Assembly: GCA_030272155.1 (NCBI GenBank)
Contig: CP126203.1
Location: 3,038,001 to 3,102,000 of the forward strand
DNA length: 64,000 nt
DNA from: Tetradesmus obliquus
Taxonomy: Eukaryota; Chlorophyta; Chlorophyceae; Sphaeropleales; Scenedesmaceae
Direction of reading: 5' to 3'
Under the pieces are notes generated by a model. It made no database searches. It saw only the letters and a list, made by a program, of their open reading frames with translations, and was not told the origin of the DNA. This document shows positions 11,192-23,725 of the stretch, in pieces; position 1 is the stretch's first letter; the number at the start of each line of letters is the position of its first letter. The position numbers were made by a program, and so were the translations under genes.

Positions 11192-12280
11192 GGCGCTTAG
11201 GAGCAGATAGACAGCTGATAGGTGCCGGGTTTAAGAAAAGTCCCAAACAACTGCTGGTGACAGTTGCGCCGATCCACAGTATGAACTGTCCGCGTTGATG
11301 TTCTTTCACTGTCGTTGCCCGTCAGCCTGCAGGCACGATTACCGGAATCCGTGAGACGTCCACCACCGTCTTTCACCCGCTCAAACATATAAAAAGTATG
11401 TACAAAGATTTGCTGGCGGTAGTGTGCCACGCTACATGCACTGATGCTGATGATCGGGAGCAACCCTGAGGGTCGCACATTGCTTCCTGCAGGGGAGGAC
11501 CAGCTGGACAAGCGTGATGCAGCGTGAAGAAGCGGTTGACCAGGCCCGAGATGTGTCCAAACGTAGGCTCTGAGTGCTTCAAGTTCATACAGGTTGTTGT
11601 TGTTCAAGTGATCTTGATGCGCTGTGCATGCTGGGTGACCAGCGCGCGGTGACCGCGCCCAGTTTCATGGATGTCCATGGTCTTTGTCGAGTGTCCATAC
11701 CGCACATCACCACTCTGTTTTCTTCACCTGCTCGTAGTACTGTGTATATGCATTCACTGCCCCTGTATTGCTGGCCGACATTCCCATATGCGAGTGCAAC
11801 TCGAGCCCAGCATGCCACTGGCAGCATCTGTCCTGCGGCAGGACGGCTGGAAAGGGGATTGCTGTGCGGTAATCACCCACGGATGTTTGATGGACCGATC
11901 AGTGTAAAAATTGCTGGCTTTGACGGCTTTGTTGAAGTCGAGTGGCCATACAGCAAAGGATGGGGGCTTGGGCGGTGCCTTCAAGGCCAATGGCTGCAAA
12001 CTGCGGACAGCTCAGCAGCATGACAGTGTCACTGAGCATGAGAAGCTTGCTGAGGTTCTCCAAGGGTTCCCAAACAACATGTTGCACCTCCACCAGGTTG
12101 TTCATAGCTGTGATGTGTTGGCAAACGGCATTCTCACAGTGACGTGGCCTCCAACCTCGAATCAAACACTACTCCTCCTACACCCAGTGGCCCCAAACGA
12201 ACTCCACGCCCCTGCTGCGACAGTGCTCGTTTGCCGTGTTCACACTCTTTCCAGCGTGTTAAGCGAACCAAACAGCAACC
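11192..12280. promoter_or_regulatory. Divergent intergenic region between FAS1 and FLVB
   Basis: About 1.1 kb separates the FAS1 start (minus) from the FLVB start (plus) and must hold both promoters and 5' UTRs. A possible TATA-like stretch ACATATAAAAAG lies near 11386-11397. Open frames here are not supported by motifs or splicing. No operator or light-responsive element could be named with confidence. Confidence 0.4.
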
Positions 12281-15200
12281 ATGCTGGGCAAGACGTTGAC
12301 CAACAAGCACGCCTGCGTAGGCAGCAAGACCGCAGGAGTCAAGATGGCCCCTGTGGCTCTGCGGGCGCCGAAGGTGAGCGCATTAACGATATGTTGCGTG
12401 TTACCTTCTTATTCTGCGAGATCAGCTGGCGTGGCGTGACATTTCGTGATTGGAGTGTGCACTGCTGTCAACCGAAGCACCCGGTGCAAGCTAAGCCCAT
12501 CAGCAGCCAATTTCCTCCTTGTACACCTTGGCGCACTGATGAAACTCACGATTGACCTGCAGGTGGCACGGCAGTGCGTTGTCAGGGCCAGCATGAAGCC
12601 AGAGGCAGCAGGAGCAGCAGCGCGCGCTGTCTCCACTGCTGCAGCAGCAGTTGAGGCACCTGTGGAGTCTGCCAGCGCAGCAAAGCTGTCTTCAGTGGAG
12701 ATGTGGAACGGCAACAAGCGGCTGCAGACGCAGGTGCTGCCACTGGCGCAGAACACCATTGCCATCCGCTCCCTTGACTATGACAGGGACAGGTTTGACA
12801 TTGAGTTCGGGTGAGTTGTGTTGGATACTGGATTTGATCCTGAATGGAGCTGCAGCGTATTTTCAAGGGGTTCGCCCTCTCCCGGCCTGCTGGTGCTAGA
12901 CAGACCGGTGCTGCTCAGGCTCCGCAGTGCTGCGGGGGCAGGTGCTGCAGTGCTGCAGCATGCGCTTGTGCAAAGACGGGCTGTGCATAGAACACTAGGC
13001 AGTGCGCAGCCTTACAGCATGTCATTCAGCGCGCAGTTGTAAGGGTTGCAAGCCCAGCAGCAGCACTCAGGTAGCCCGTGCTGCAGGTGGCGAGCCAAAC
13101 AATCAAGCATACTCGCTTCCGGCAACTCAGCAGTGCTGGCTGCAGCAACAGGGGTGGTGCTACTCTGGCGCAGCAGCAACGTTGTTCCGCTGTCGTGTCG
13201 CGCCACTTGACAACAGCTCTTGCACACAATGCCTGAAGCTGCAGTGGTACAGGAGCATGCAGTAACTTCCAGCATTGTTGCAGGAGAGCTATTTTGGCAG
13301 TTGCCTGCAGCTATGGCGCGTGGTTGTGTGATAGCTGGCATTTCTGGTCAGTCTAACAATGCTGCAGATGTTGTGCACACCCGGTTAAAGAATAACAGTA
13401 TAGCGCACGTCTCGCACCAAGCAAGGCACAAGAACAGCAATGCTGTTGAGCAAGTGTCGACGTGCGTACACTCACCGGTATTGTTGCAATGACTGCTACT
13501 GCTGCCCTTCTTGCTGCTGCCGCTGCTGCTGCTGCCGCTGCTGCTGCTGCTGCTGCTGCTGCAGGCTTGAAAAGGGCACCACCTACAACGCGTACCTCAT
13601 CTTTGGCGAGACGCATACCGCGCTGGTGGACGCGAGCCACGAGAAGTTCAGCAACCTGTTCATCGCCACACTCAAGCAGGAGCTGGCTGCAGCGGGCCGC
13701 AGCATCGACTACATCCTGGTGCGCAGCTGTTGCAATGTTTATTTTGTGGGTTTGGTGTGGTTATGACTCTACTTACGCTAGTTAAACAGGAGGTGGTGGC
13801 GTTGATTATGTCCTGACGCGCAGGCGGCGGTACAGGCCGGTCTTTTGCACCGATTGGTTACGTTCTTGGGGATCGGACAGCCATGAGAAGTCAGCAACCT
13901 GTTCATCGCCACACTCGAGCAGGAGCTGGCTGCAGCGGGCCGCAGCATCGACTACATCCTGGTGCGTGTGTCGGCTTGTTTTTGCATACGCGCATGTTGT
14001 TTTGTGCATAGAGTGTATTGCTGGTTCGCGCCGGCAAAGCAGGAGCTGCTGCAGCGGGCTGCAGCATCGGCTACATCCTGGTTTGCAGCTGGCTGTTTTG
14101 GGTTCGCGCATGGATACAAGCATGAGGTGTGTTGCTGCTTCGTGCTGGCAAAGCAGGCGCTGGCTCATTAGGCCGCAGCATCAACTACATCTGGGTGTGC
14201 AGCTGGCTGATGTGGCCTGGCTCATGCGTATGCGTTGGTTTGCAAGCGTCGTTGTTACAGCAACAGTACAAGGGAAGTTGCCTGCTTCTCAACACCGCCA
14301 TGCAAATATGAGTATGACACGCTGTTGATGCGCTTTCAGGTGTCCCACACTGAGCCTGACCACTGCTTCTTGGTGCCTGCCGTGCTGGACCTTCTAAAAC
14401 ATTTTAGGAGTCAATATACATAACAGCGCTTGCTCTGTTTGTGCTTGTTGCAGGTGTCCCACACCGAGCCTGACCACTCCTTCCTGGTGCCTGCCGTGCT
14501 GGACCTACTAAACTATTTAGAAGTCAATATACATAACAGTGCTTGCCTGTTTGTGCTTGTTGCAGGTGTCCCACACGGAGCCCGACCACTCCTTCCTGGT
14601 GCCTGCCGTGCTGGATCTGTACCCCGAGGCCACTGTGGTGGCCAGCAAGGTGGCAATCGCCTTCCTGAAAGGCCTCACCAACAGGTGCGACAACAGTCAG
14701 TACCAAGCTCGCAGGCCTGAGCACCGGTTTCTGCTGCTCTTGTAGTGCCGCGGACGATTTTTGGAGGCAGGGTGTTGTCTGTGGTGCAATGCTAGCAGTT
14801 TTGCATGTGTGTGAGGCCTCCAGGCGACTGTGGTGGCCAGCAAGGTGGCCATCGCCTTCCTCAAGGGACTCACCAACAGGTGCGGGACACAGCCTAGAGT
14901 GTATCTTGTGTTTTCACTTTCCCGCTGAAGGCTCTCAGCACAGTACCATGCGGGAAGCTTGGGGCTCCTGGTTGCTGAGGTGGGCAGCAGCGCATGGGTA
15001 CACAAGCTCGAAGTGGCACTCAACCTGCACTGGCCAGACACCATGTTCTGACTTGTAATTTGCTGTTTTTATTGTCTGCTGCTTCCACACTTGACTTGCA
15101 GGGACTTCAACAACCAGGCAGTCGAGGGTGGCGACAAATTCGACCTGGGCGGTGGCCACGTGATGGAGTTTGTGTTGTTTTCAAACGCTTGCCTGCTGTT

Positions 15201-17964
15201 TTTACTTTGCTTTGCAGGGACTTCAAGAACCAGGCAGTCAAGGGCGGCGACAAAATCGACCTAGGCGGCGGCCACGTGATGGAGTTTGTGATGGCTCCCA
15301 ACCTGCACTGGCCTGACACCATGTTCTCCTACGACCACGCCACGGGTGTGATGTACACCTGCGATGCATTCGGCATGCACTACTGCACGGAGGAGCCTTT
15401 TGACACAGACGTGCAGGCCATCATGCCCCACTACAGGTGAGCACTGCAATGCAAGTTGGCGCGTGTTCTGCACCGAAGGCATTGGGACTGTTGTGCCATC
15501 TGTGCCGTGCCATTGCCAGCTCCAACCTGGCCTCATGTCAATCACTCGGTGCCGCCTATGCACCCCGCAGGTTCTACTACGACTGCCTGATGAAGCCCAA
15601 CGCCAAGTCAGTGACCACTGCGCTGCGCAAGGTGAGGCGCAGCTTGAAGTGCGAATGAAGCCACATGCAGATGATGAGTTACATGCAGGCATGCTGGGTC
15701 TTGCAGGAAACGCGCTTGTGCCCACCCTGTTCAAATATGCAATTGAATATTGACAGTGCACTTCAGCCCTTCTAGGGTCACAACTGAGCAGCATGCAGGC
15801 AAGCTTGCTTATGTAATGTTCACAGGATACACCCGCGCACGCATGCGTTGTCCTCTGCTGCTGCTAGTTGCGCACCTGTGCAGCTGCACACACACACATG
15901 TTCACTCGGTTGCTGCCGCCTCTCAGCTGTTGCTGCTGCTCCTGCTGGTTCAATCTTATAGGTGGCTGACCTGAAGTACAACACGCTGGCCAATGGCCAC
16001 GGCCCCATCCTGCGCTACAATGTGGAGCAGCTGGTGACCAACTACAGGGACTGGAGCATGGCCGTGGAGAAGGGTAGCACACAGGTGCGCATGGTGTGGT
16101 TGTGGCTTTGTGCCGCCTTGCCGCCGGCATAAGAGCTGCTGGCAGGTGCCTGGCGGTGGAGAAGCGCAGCACAGGCAACTACTGGAAGATGTGAAGCACG
16201 GCTGCTGCTGTGCTGCAGGTTGCCGTGCTGTACGTTGAGGACTGTGGCTACTCCAACAGGCTGAGCCAGACACTGGCCAAGGGCATCGCCAAACACTGTT
16301 GCTGCTGCTACTGCTGGTGCTGCTGGTGGCCGTGCTGTACGCTGCTGACCATGGGTACTCTTGACAGGCTGAGCCAGACACGGGCCAAGGGCATCACCAA
16401 CAACTGCTGCTGCTGCTGTTGCTGCTGCGCCGCAGGTTGCTGTGCTGTGCGCTGCTGACTATGGCTACTCTGACAGGCCCCAAAGAAGGCCCATAGACAA
16501 TTATACTCAAACCCCACTGCTGCTGCTGCTGCTGCTGCTGTTGCGCAGGTGGCGGTGCTGTATGCCGCCGACTATGGCTACTCTGACAGGCTGAGCCAGA
16601 CACTGGCCAAGGGCATCACCAAGGCTGGCGTGAAGACTGAGATGGTGGACGTGCTGTCAGTGGACCCCCAGGTGAGGCCCACGTGCAGGAACTGGATGCA
16701 AGTCGGTTAAAGTAAGCAGCAGCAGCAGCACCAAGCAGGCAGTCACCACAGCATCTCGTCACCACGCGCAGCTGCTGGTCAATGGTCATTCATTGCTGCT
16801 GGACAGCTTTTCAAGGCTGACACATATACCTTTTGGGTGTCGTAACAGTCCCATGATGCTGCTGCTGCTACTGCTGCTGCTGTAGGAGCTTGTGGGCATC
16901 ATGGCTGCCAGCAAGGGCCTGGTGCTGATGGCGCCACCCTCGGGCAACACAGAGGCCAAGAGGACCATGGCTGCGCTGCTGTCGGCAATCAAGCCCAAGA
17001 CAAAAGTGCGGCTCTCAGTAGGCTGGTGTCTGTTACTAGTCTTCTGTTGATGAATCGTGCTCGCCAAGCAGTGGGACACGTGCTGTGTTGGTCAGACAAC
17101 TGCCTGCGCTTTCTGTGGCTGTATGCTATGCTAGCATCTGATCTGCTGCTGCTGCTGCCGCCGCAGGTCATTGTGGCAGACTCCTATGGCGGCTCCGATG
17201 AGCCTGTGGACACGCTGGTGGCTGGCCTGCTGGGTGTGGATGCACAGGTGAGCCTGGTGCCAGAAATGCCTCATAGTTAAGCTGTTGCTGATAGGGTGAA
17301 AGTTCTGGAATGTCGTGTGTGGTGACAGCTGCAAATAATCCAGCTTTCATCAATGTGAGCTGTGCGGCTGTGTGGCTGTAGCTGGTCAGAGAGTACTGTC
17401 CGCCTTTGTGCATGTGCAGGTGCTGGGTGATGCGCTGCGCGTGAAGGAGGAGCCCACACACATGCTGTACCAGGCCTTCGAGGAGGCGGGCACTGACCTG
17501 GCACAGGTGAGGCATTGTTTTTGTTGCATGAAGTTTGCAATATACACATGCTGTATATGCATGACCAACACGCATGCCGTACCAGGCTCTTGAGCAGGCA
17601 GGCACTGACCTGGCACAGGTGTGTGTGACAGTGTCTGTTGTACAGTAGTTTCGTATGCTTTAATGGTGGCACATGCCGAACCAGGCCTTTGAAGAGGCAG
17701 GCACTGACCTGGCACAGGTGAGGCGCATTGCTTTCTGCTGCTGCTGCTGCTGCTGTGTTGTGGTTTCCGCATGACTGGCATTTGTGAGCTGTGCCAGGTG
17801 TTGTGCAAGGGCATTCTGCAGTGGTTTGCTGGGTGAGTCTGTGTAGCTGCTGGCGCTGCTGCATGCTTTGCATAGTTCACAGGTCATCCTGCTGGTATCT
17901 GCGCAGTGCTCACGCAAAGTTCAGCTCCCGCGCTCTCCTGCAAGCAACACACTGCTCAACCATC

Positions 17965-18000
<36 letters not shown>

Positions 18001-20343
18001 GCCAGGCGCTGACCACCAAGGAGGTCATTGCGCGCAAGAAGGCGGCCATGTGTGGCGAGGTGGCCAAGGCACTGGGGCGCATCAGCAGCGGGCTGTACAT
18101 CGTGGCGGCTGCTCAGGACAACGCACGCAGGTGCGTCTAGACCAGGTGTTTGATGCTGTTGCTGCTGCTGGCGTGTTGTGTTTGGTGGTGTGGCGAGGTG
18201 GCCAAGGGGCTGGGTTGCATCAGCAGCGGGCTGTACATCGTGGCGGCTGCTCAGGACAACGCACGCAGGTGCGTTTAGGCTGGAGCTTAGATGCTGGTGG
18301 TGCTGTTTGTTTGCTGGTGGTGATGGGCTGCTGCTGTACAGTAAAACCTCGAAGTAACGACACTTGAAGTAACGACTTTCGCATAGTAACGACACGTCAG
18401 GCTGTCCCCAAAGTGCTCGATTTGCCGCAAAACTGTGCAAAGTAACGACAAACACATAGTAACGACAATTTAGGCTGTCCCCAGTAGTGTCGTTACTTCG
18501 AGGTTTTACTGTAGTATTATCGGGGCTGGTACATCGTGGCGGCTGCACAGGACAACGCACTCAGGCACGCTGACTGAGTTTGTTTAGTGCTGTTGCTGCT
18601 GTGGCGTGTGATGTGCCGCATCAGCAGAGGGCTGTACATCGCGGCGGCTGCACATGACAACGCCCGCAGGTGCGCGGGAGTTTGTATGTATCTGCTGCTG
18701 GTTCTGATGCTTGGCTCCTGCCCTGGCATGTTCATGTTACGTGCTGTTGCAAGCTGCGCTGACATATCCGACTGCTGCTGCTGCTGCTGCTGCTGCTGCA
18801 GTGGCATGGTTGCCAGCTGGGTGAGTCAGGCCAGCTTTGAGCCGCTGGGCCTGACCATCTCCGTGGCCAAGGACAGGGCCATCGAGAGCATGATGCAGGT
18901 ACGGGGCATTGCAGCATTTGCTTTCAAGCAACATTGTAGCTAGCAGGCAGCAGCAATGTGTGTGGCCAAGGATAGGGCCATTGAGAGCATGATGCAGGTG
19001 GGCTGCTGCTGCTGATGTGCTGCTGTGATGCAGCACCAGACAGAGGTTGACAACCAGCTGGCAAGGCACTGCAGCAGGCGTGCAGCACAGCACTTTTTGA
19101 GGCGGCGGAGTGCACAGCATGCAGCAGGTTTTGCAGTGTATGCACAGCATGCAGCAGGTTGTGCAGTATGCGGCCGCACAAAGCATGCGCAGCATGAAGG
19201 AACATGCTGCTTGATGGTTAGACAGGCATACCAGGGCAACAGCCTGGCACGTTCGCAGCGTTACGCAACCTTTAAAACAGCACATAGCCATACCCGACAC
19301 ATTGTAGTTTGGCGCAACTGCTCTGACACACATTTGTAAACTGTATGTGGTTATAGGCGGGCAACAAGTTTGTGCTCAACTGCCTCACCACCCTCTGTAG
19401 TTATCTCTAGGTGTACGGTGTACCCTCAACTCCCAACTTGATTTGCTGAGGCTGTGCTGTGTGCTGTGTGCTGCTGCCTGTTGCAGGTGGGCGACAAGTT
19501 TGTGCTCAACTGCCTGGGTGAGAAGGGCGCGGACCCCATCATGAAGCACTTTCTCAAGCGCTTCGCTGCGGGAGAGGACCGCTTCCAGGTGAGGCCTGAG
19601 CAAGAATACGAGTGGAATTTGAATCAGATCTGAGACGTGTTTTTGATTGGTGTTGGACCCCATCATGAAGCACTTCCTCAAGCACTTCGCGGCAGGAGAG
19701 GACCGCTTCCAGGTAAGGCCCGCAGCAATCAGGCGAAAGTGGAGTAGATTCAGATTCCAGCTGTGCTTTGCTTGGTGCTGGATGTCACCTGTGTAGGACG
19801 TAGGTGAAGACTGCAGCCAGGCGAGGCCTGCAGCCAGAGCTTTGATGATAACTTCATCATCACAAATGCATCTGCATCTTCCGCCCTGTGTGTTGCGCAG
19901 GGCGTGGAGTGGTTCCCTGCCTGTGGCAACCAGGGCCCAGTGCTCAAGGATGCAATCGCCTACATGGAGTGCCAGGTGGTCAGCCGTGCACACCAACCCC
20001 ACCCCTGTCACGTGTGTCGTTTTCTTTTGTGCTGCGCAGGGCATGGAGCGCTGTCGTGCCTTCGCACTCACTACTTTCATTTAACAAGAACAGCTCTGTG
20101 TACTGAACCCCCGCATCTCCTGCACGCCCTTTCTGTGCTGCGCAGGGCGTGGAGTGGTTCCCTGCCTCTGGCAACCAGGGCCCTGTGCTGAAAGATGCAA
20201 TTGCCTATATGGAGTGCCAGGTGGTGAGTCGCATGGAGACGCCAGACCACTGGGTCACCTACGCACACGTGACCGGAGGCGAGGTGATGAACAGCGACGA
20301 GCGCACCGCAGTGCACCGCCGCAAGGTCGGCAACTACTACTGA
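12281..20343 (+). CDS. FLVB: Plastid flavodiiron protein, FLVB (Flv3-like)
   Basis: Exons: 12281-12373, 12563-12810, 13565-13718, 14566-14684, 15218-15436, 15571-15631, 15962-16084, 16549-16671, 16886-17005, 17167-17247, 17420-17506, 18006-18130, 18802-18898, 19487-19588, 20146-20343; 650 codons, all phases closed. FLVA/FLVB reduce O2 to water using photosynthetic electrons and protect photosystem I. The first 50 or so residues look like a transit peptide (Lys/Ala/Val-rich). The metallo-beta-lactamase-like domain has the full diiron ligand set: H168, E170, D172, H173 (HTEPDH), H235 (HWPD), D254 and H311 (NGHGP). A flavodoxin-like domain starts near residue 340 (AVLYAADYGYSDR). A flavin-reductase-like domain fills the end (ASWVSQASFEPLG). 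Canonical ligands favour the Flv3/FLVB branch over the Flv1/FLVA branch, which has substitutions. Many introns contain partial copies of the adjacent exons. Confidence 0.93.
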
Positions 20344-20604
20344 GCGCTGCAGTGCAGTGTTCTGCTGCGTGGTCTGCGGGTTGCCTATGCACACGTGACC
20401 GGAAGGGAGGTGATGAACAGCGACGAGCACACCGCAGTGCACCGCCGCAAGGTCGGCAACTGCTGTTGAGCGCTGCAGTGCAGTGTTCTGCTGCGTGGTC
20501 TGCGGCTACTGCTGTTAAGCGCTGCAGGGCAGTGCACGGCTGCTTTGTCTGCGGCTACTGCTTTTGAGCGCTGCAGTGCAGTCCACTGCTGCAAGGCCGG
20601 CAAC
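13885..20604 (+). repeat. Partial exon copies inside FLVB introns
   Basis: Extra copies of FLVB exon pieces, each next to a splice-like junction. Exon 3 end: near 13885-13961, 14034-14080, 14150-14196. Exon 4 start: 14340-14394, 14453-14510. Exon 4 end: 14822-14880. Exon 5 start: 15102-15174. Exon 8 start: 16219-16290, 16325-16405, 16432-16478. Exon 11 end: 17576-17619, 17672-17719. Exon 12 end: 18187-18268, 18528-18565, 18612-18669. Exon 13 end: 18959-18998. Exon 14 start: 19356-19390; end: 19654-19712. Exon 15 start: 19896-19981. Last exon end after the stop: 20383-20470 and smaller pieces to about 20604. Copies carry substitutions and some in-frame stops, so most are not usable exons. Confidence 0.85.
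18339..18511. mobile_element. Tc1/mariner-pogo-like MITE in FLVB intron 12
   Basis: A 173-bp element has perfect terminal inverted repeats of about 25 bp (CAGTAAAACCTCGAAGTAAC at the left, its complement at the right). It is flanked by TA on both sides (18337-18338 and 18512-18513), the target-site duplication of Tc1/mariner-pogo transposons. Internally it repeats AGTAACGACA and AGGCTGTCCCC. It has no coding capacity, so it would depend on a transposase made elsewhere. Confidence 0.9.
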
Positions 20605-23600
20605 TGCTATTGCGCGCTGCAGTGCACTGAGGTGCGGCTACTGCCTACACTGCCTCACAGTGGCCTGTGAGAGATGCAGTTGCTGGTTGTGTGTGCGTAC
20701 ATGTACCTACACCACACGCATTGCGTGTCACGTCGAGGATTATCAGTGTGCTGGCGTTGAGTCCGCTGTGTTTCAGAGTTGCACCTTGCCACAAAGTTGT
20801 TGCATGAGGGGTGTCTGCAACCTGGCTGCCGATGCTGCAAAATGCAGTGTGAGTGTGTAGGCTGGCAGGTACACAGCATCCCAAGTAGCAGCAGGCGAGT
20901 GGTTTTACCCCTGCTAGGTGATGCAGCTGCTGCGTTGCAACCTTTGGTACTTTTTTTGCTAGAGTGTAGGGGCATCATTGCTGTGTGCATGAGTTTTGAG
21001 CTGTTTGTCAGGAGCTGGTTTGTCATATGCTGTATGTCATGCTGTTGTGTGGTGGAGGGCGTTGTGTGGTCACTTTTAGTTCCTGCAGTTGCCTTGTGAG
21101 CACGTGTACTGAGTGATAAGAGTGCAGTGTTCTGGATACTGTCTTTTCGACAGTTGTGCTGTTCCTGCTGTTGCCCCTATGAGGTTTGAGGCTACAGTCA
21201 CAAGTCCATTGTGCCGGCAACTGCAGCAGCGCAGTGTATGCATGTTGTATGCTCTACATTTTTGCCATGCATTCCGCAGTGCCAGTATGTGTCCTTGCTG
21301 CGGCACGAGTGTACTTTTTGGAAACACCTGCAATGAACTGTGGAGTGAGTCGAGAGTGCGCAAACAATGAAAAGCGCAGGACAGGTTGCTGCGCAGTGCC
21401 GACGAGCACAAAGCATCTCTACTTGTAGTCTACTCACGTATCCTGTCTGTGGCGTTGATAGTAATGCAGCAGCGCAGCAGCTGCTGCTGTTGTTTGGATG
21501 GTGCCTGATCCCTGCAGATGCCACGTGCCCCCTGGCGTCTGCAGAGGATGTGCTGCATCTGCTGCTGGGTTTGACTTTAAGGCCCAGCAGCAGCTGGCTT
21601 GTGGCAGCAGTGCACATCATATCTTGCGGCGGCCTGCAGACCACATGTGTTTTACTCTTCGTGCATTCATGCAGGCCCCGTGGTTGCTACACGTTTCTTG
21701 CGCCGCGGTGGACGAGTGCATGCAGCTTAAAATTGAAGGAGACTGGGAAGCTTTGCCATGATCTCGGCGTGGCAGTGTAACACAAGTTGGGTGCCTTGAT
21801 CAAGGTTGTCGTGAAGTGCCAGGTTCGTAACTGCATGATCCGTCAATGCAATGTCTTACTGCAACTCATAATAGGTTCGTGCACGCTGCGGTGTTTTGTG
21901 CAGCCTGCAGCGCAGCTACCTCTTCCCTCCCCACCCTGATCCTGCACCTTGCAGCATAAAGACTTGCAACGTGCATGCAGGTCAGCATTACCAGCAAGCA
22001 TATTGCTACATGATGTGCAGCATGCAGCACCTCTGGCTGTTCGCTAAATTTAAGTACCTGTGGCTGGCTCAGGGGTCATCATGATGCTTGAACTTCGTTT
22101 GAAATGACCGCACTGCAGCTATTGCAGAATGTAATGTCTTTCCTGCAACTCTGTATACACCCTTACCTGTGCTGTCAAGGCTTGCTAACATCCATCAGCG
22201 TTACCTGTACGACTCATAAATAGGTAGAGAGCTGCTGTACATGTCAGAGAGTCTGGATGTTTCGCTCCTCAAAGCGTCAAGTCCCTGCTGCTTAATGTAT
22301 GCCAGCACAGCAACATGCAGGGCAGCAGTTGCATCTCATCTTGTCACTAAAATGCATCAAACATTACCGATCAGCCCGGTGAACGAATTACGAGTGCCAA
22401 CACCCTTCACTCATCACAACTGCTCGAGCAGTAATCCGTGTTGTTGAAGAGTATGTTTAAACGATCCGTAATCACAACACCTCCGTTACATAAAACGTTT
22501 CTACGTCCAAGTTATATCTCTTATGGAACGATTGATTTATTGGGCCACCTGCTGACTGACCTAATACTGAGACCGGTTGATGAGCAAACTCCTGGGTGCT
22601 GTGCGCCTTGATGGTTCTTGCTATAAACCCCTTAAGTACTCATATTAATTGTATTATGTAAGATATACCGGTTTGTATGGGCCGCGACGCCTTCACAGTA
22701 TGTGCACGCCTTGTTGGTGTTCTGGCATGGGTTAGTGACCGCAACCTGTGTCAGACTAAATGCATCAAGAGATATTGATTATTCCAATGAAAGTAATACA
22801 AGTTTTAGTCACCCGTCACGCGTCACAAGTGCCTGACCACGGCCGTAATCCGTGTTGGTGAAGAGTATCTTTGAAAGACCCTTAACCACAACAATTTACG
22901 TTCCCAAAGCGGTTTTTATGTTCTAGATGTATAATTAATGGAACGAATGTTTCATTCGACCACCTGCTGACTGACCTAATGTTGCGGCCGTGTGCTGAGA
23001 ATATCCTAGGGTGCTGTGCGCCTTGATGGTTCTTCATATAAACTCATTCAATAATCTTCTCCAACAATTAATGTAAGGAAAACTGGCTGTATCGGCCGCG
23101 ACGCTTTTACAGTATGCGCACGCCTTGTTGGTGTTCTGGCAATGGGTCACCGCGACCTGCGTCAGACTTGACAGGCGAATACCGATGATGATGGGTCGCA
23201 TGAATTACTTTATAAAACGTGGCAGCGGTTTCATACCTTTAGAAGAAATGTATCTGGCCTGTGTGCTGCAACATGGCATACTAATCGCGTTGGCCAACGC
23301 TCGAGGCTTGCTGATTCGGTGACTGGCGGAAGCTCCGCTCTCACAGGCAGATGTGCACCGGCACAGATAATTGTCAATGCAATAAAGAGCCTTCCTAGAC
23401 TGTGTGATCGGTTCGAGGTTCTCTTGTATCACTTCAAGCGTTCCAACAATCGCATCACCTCAGCGGAAGTTCAGGGCCGGAATTCGCACAGAGTTCCGGG
23501 GGCTCGCAGCAAGCCTGCACCGCGGCCTTATTGCCAGCAGCATAAGAAGGGCAACAGCAAAGTTCGCAGCAGTCGTGTTGCTTCATACATCCACTGCTGT

Positions 23601-23725
23601 GGACCGAAGTTGTGCCCGCAGCCACATCACCCTTATCCCAGTGTATCCTTACAACTGGGCAGCATTCGACAAGCAGCACTGGCACCGACCACAAAAACAC
23701 AGTCACATAAGCATATTCGTTCAGT
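20344..23725 (+). other. Intergenic region after FLVB
   Basis: About 3.4 kb without a supported gene. It begins with further copies of the FLVB tail (to about 20604), contains a TGTAA at 21776-21780 that could end a long FLVB 3' UTR, and then becomes more AT-rich with a diverged tandem repeat at 22420-23172. The last 500 bp precede the giant wall-protein gene and should hold its promoter. Open frames near 21.4-21.8 kb and 23.3-23.9 kb have no recognisable motifs. Confidence 0.55.
22420..23172. repeat. Diverged direct repeat with conserved blocks and TATA-like boxes
   Basis: Two copies of roughly 340 bp (about 22420-22770 and 22831-23172) share ordered conserved blocks: GTAATCCGTGTTG, CCACCTGCTGACTGACCTAA, GGTGCTGTGCGCCTTGATGG followed by TTCTT, a TATAAAC box, CGGCCGCGACGC-like sequence and GCACGCCTTGTTGGTGTTCT, ending in TGCGTCAGACT or TGTGTCAGACT. 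Spacers differ freely. No protein is encoded in common. The block order with a TATA box suggests duplicated promoter-like or non-coding RNA sequence, or an old repeat family; neither is proven. Confidence 0.65.

Noticed and set aside
11197..11607. 136-codon minus-strand frame upstream of FAS1
   Set aside because: No family match. The signal-peptide exon at 11144-11191 in another frame fits the FAS1 gene exactly.
11911..12555. 214-codon plus-strand frame across the FLVB start
   Set aside because: It overlaps FLVB exon 1 in a different frame and continues through its intron; the FLVB frame has a transit peptide and closes in phase.
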